NCBI RefSeq assembly: GCF_022524345.1 | Contig: NZ_JAKWJU010000002.1 | Location: forward strand, 4,502,501-4,566,500 | Direction: 5' to 3' | Origin: Streptomyces marispadix | Lineage (GTDB): Bacteria; Actinomycetota; Actinomycetes; Streptomycetales; Streptomycetaceae | Length of the DNA stretch: 64,000 nt | In this document: positions 62,576 through 64,000 of the stretch, piece by piece | Layout of the letters: each line of letters opens with the position of its first letter | How positions within the stretch are numbered: the stretch's first letter is position 1 | Made by a program: the position numbers and the translations under genes | The notes under the pieces: generated by a model | Database searches by the model: none | What the model saw: only the letters and a program-made list of their open reading frames with translations | Told to the model about the DNA's origin: nothing

Positions 62576-63673
62576 GTGAGTTCCTCCGACAGCAACGTTC
62601 GCGCAGCGCGAACCCCGACCGTCGCCGTCACGGGTGCCGCGTCAGGAGTGGGCGCGCTGCTGACGGAGCGGCTCGCGGCATCGGAGGAGATCAAGAGGGT
62701 CATCGCGCTGGACGAGCGGCGCGGCGAGGTCAGCGAGGCCCAGTGGCACACTCTCGACGTGCGCGACCCGGCGATCGCGGACCGCCTGCGCAACGAGGGC
62801 GACCCGGTGGACGTCGTCGTCCACCTCGCCCTCGACCTCGACCTGGAGACCGATCCGACGGCCCGTACCGCCCTCAACGTGCGCGGCACGCAGACCGTGC
62901 TGACCGCCTCGGCCGCGGCAGGCGTCCCCCGCGTCATCCTGTGCACCTCGACGATGGTCTACGGGGCTCTGCCCGACAACGACGTGCCCCTCGCCGAGGA
63001 CGCCGAACTACGGGCCACCGCCGAGGCGACCGCCGTCGGCGACCTCCTGGAGATCGAGCGGCTCGCACGCCGCGCCCCGCGCGCCCACCCCGGGCTCAAC
63101 GTCACGGTCGTACGCCCCTCCGTGCTCGTGGGCGCCGGCATGGACACGGCCCTCACCCGCTACTTCGAGTCGCCCCGGCTGCTGGTCGTGGCCGACTCCC
63201 GGCCCTGCTGGCAGTTCTGCCATGTCGACGACCTCGTCAGCGCGCTGGAGTTCGCCGTGCTGGAGAAGGCCGACGGCGAGATGGCCGTCGGCTGCGACGG
63301 CTGGCTCGAACAGGAGGAGGTCGAGGAACTCACCGGCATCCGCCGCATGGAACTCCCCTCGGCCGTCGCCCTGGGCGCGGCCTCCCGGCTGCACCGCCTG
63401 GGCCTCACCCCGTCCCCGGCGGGGGACCTCGCGTACACGATGCACCCCTGGGTCGTCTCCGGTGCGCGCCTGCACGACGCGGGCTGGCGCCCCCGGTGGA
63501 CGAACGAGGAGGTGCTGGCGGAACTGCTGGAGGAGGTCGCGGGCCGCCACACCCTCGCGGGCCGCAGGCTGGGACGTACGGAAGCGGCGACCGCGGCGGG
63601 CGCGGGCGCGACCGTGGCGCTGCTGGGCACGGCGGCGCTCGTACGCAGGGCCCGCAAACGCCGAGGTCTGTAG
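62576..63673 (+). CDS. Atypical SDR/NAD(P)-binding protein with C-terminal membrane helix
   Basis: The 365-residue protein has a Rossmann site (TVAVTGAASGVGALLTERLA) and extended-SDR features (HLALDLDLETD; CTSTMVYGALPDN; VVRPSVLVGAG; WQFCHVDDLVSALEF). The expected YxxxK is absent: the region after TSTMVYG reads TAVGDLLEIERLARR. The C-terminus ends in one hydrophobic helix and a basic tail (TVALLGTAALVRRARKRRG), so it is membrane-anchored by its tail. GTG 62576 has TGGAG upstream. The same gene lies next to a DUF2342 gene in other actinobacteria. Enzymatic role doubtful. Confidence 0.82.
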   Translation: MSSSDSNVRAARTPTVAVTGAASGVGALLTERLAASEEIKRVIALDERRGEVSEAQWHTLDVRDPAIADRLRNEGDPVDVVVHLALDLDLETDPTARTALNVRGTQTVLTASAAAGVPRVILCTSTMVYGALPDNDVPLAEDAELRATAEATAVGDLLEIERLARRAPRAHPGLNVTVVRPSVLVGAGMDTALTRYFESPRLLVVADSRPCWQFCHVDDLVSALEFAVLEKADGEMAVGCDGWLEQEEVEELTGIRRMELPSAVALGAASRLHRLGLTPSPAGDLAYTMHPWVVSGARLHDAGWRPRWTNEEVLAELLEEVAGRHTLAGRRLGRTEAATAAGAGATVALLGTAALVRRARKRRGL

Positions 63674-63741
63674 CCGGGCCGCAGGCGGCCGAGCGGGCGG
63701 GGCGGTTCCCCCCGCCGCCCGGCGTGCGGCAGCATGAAGCC

Positions 63742-64000
63742 ATGGCGCAGAGGCACGATCACCCTGGCGAGAAGGCCGCGGCGGACCCTTTCCGGCTGCT
63801 GGCGATCCGCGACGAACCCCTCTCCGTGGACGAGGTGTTCACGGCGGTCGGCGACCCCTCGTCGGGCGGCACCGCGCTCTTCGTGGGTACGGTGCGCGAT
63901 CACGACGGCGGTGCGGACGTCACACGTCTGGGTTATTCGGCGCATCCCACCGCCGAGGCCGAACTGCGCCGCGTAGCCGAGAAGACCGCGGCCGACTTCC
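63742..64000 (+). CDS. moaE: Molybdopterin synthase large subunit MoaE, truncated by window edge
   Basis: Only the first 86 residues are visible: MAQRHDHPGEK, then FRLLAIRDEPLSVDEVFTAV, the family motif ALFVGTVRDHDGG and LGYSAHPTAEAEL. In MoaE this region binds the precursor Z and the MoaD C-terminus that carries sulfur, made available in this genome by MoeZ. The ATG at 63742 lies 6 nt after CAGCAT, so it may be leaderless. The C-terminal half is outside the window. Confidence 0.88.
   Translation, partial: MAQRHDHPGEKAAADPFRLLAIRDEPLSVDEVFTAVGDPSSGGTALFVGTVRDHDGGADVTRLGYSAHPTAEAELRRVAEKTAADF

Noticed and set aside
1..64000. Mobile elements, tRNA genes, attachment sites or a horizontally acquired island
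   Set aside because: No transposase or integrase motifs, terminal repeats, tRNA-like cloverleaf or abrupt change of composition could be seen.

Overview
The window is chromosomal DNA from a high-GC actinomycete, almost certainly a Streptomyces or close relative. The coding regions have G or C at nearly every third codon position, GTG starts are frequent, genes are densely packed, and there is a WhiB7/WblC regulator, a MoeZ sulfurtransferase and many proteins typical of Streptomyces. I see no tRNA, rRNA, insertion sequence, prophage, CRISPR array or origin. Gene order runs through two core blocks that, from memory, are also conserved in mycobacteria.

Block 1 (about 1-18.5 kb) resembles the M. 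tuberculosis Rv1202-Rv1239 neighbourhood. It holds a secreted protein, a lytic-transglycosylase-like protein, dapE, a LOG-family protein, a FolP2-type dihydropteroate-synthase homologue, a DivIVA-like membrane protein, DNA-3-methyladenine glycosylase I, an enoyl-CoA hydratase, DUF3117, an O-methyltransferase, an ECF sigma factor with its zinc anti-sigma factor, tatB, mrp, DUF1003, a soluble MgtE_N/CBS protein, a lipoprotein and corA. The htrA protease that I expect between the anti-sigma gene and tatB is absent.

The middle (about 19-36.8 kb) holds SUFU-domain, DUF6758 and PHP-domain genes, hydrolases, a DEAD-box helicase, a ferritin-like protein, DUF3107, a TetR regulator and a DUF3152 zincin-like protein. 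Next comes a compact run of overlapping genes that looks like a partial Pel-like polysaccharide locus: a PelF/DUF3492-type glycosyltransferase, a polytopic membrane protein with a Cys-rich tail, an NAD-dependent epimerase and a spherulin-4/GH114-type protein.

Block 2 (about 36.9-64 kb) resembles M. tuberculosis Rv3206-Rv3195. It holds moeZ, a kinase-like/LPG-flippase fusion, an alkyltransferase-like (ATL) protein, the AdnA and AdnB helicase-nucleases, an M20 peptidase, nudC, a mycoredoxin, uvrD2, whiB7 with an attenuator leader, an ABC1 kinase, a ThiF-like protein, a YgjP-type metalloprotease, a Nudix hydrolase, a DUF2342 zincin, an atypical SDR protein and the start of moaE. DNA repair, redox defence and antibiotic-response genes dominate it.

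Three themes stand out. (1) Many genes start 6-7 nt after a TANNNT -10 box, so they are probably transcribed leaderless. (2) Several reading frames are broken by what look like single-base shifts (adnB, the Pel-locus membrane protein, the ThiF-like gene and the YgjP gene); two of these sit at runs of five G or C, so sequencing error must be excluded first. (3) whiB7 has a classic autoregulated promoter, an upstream ORF and a terminator.
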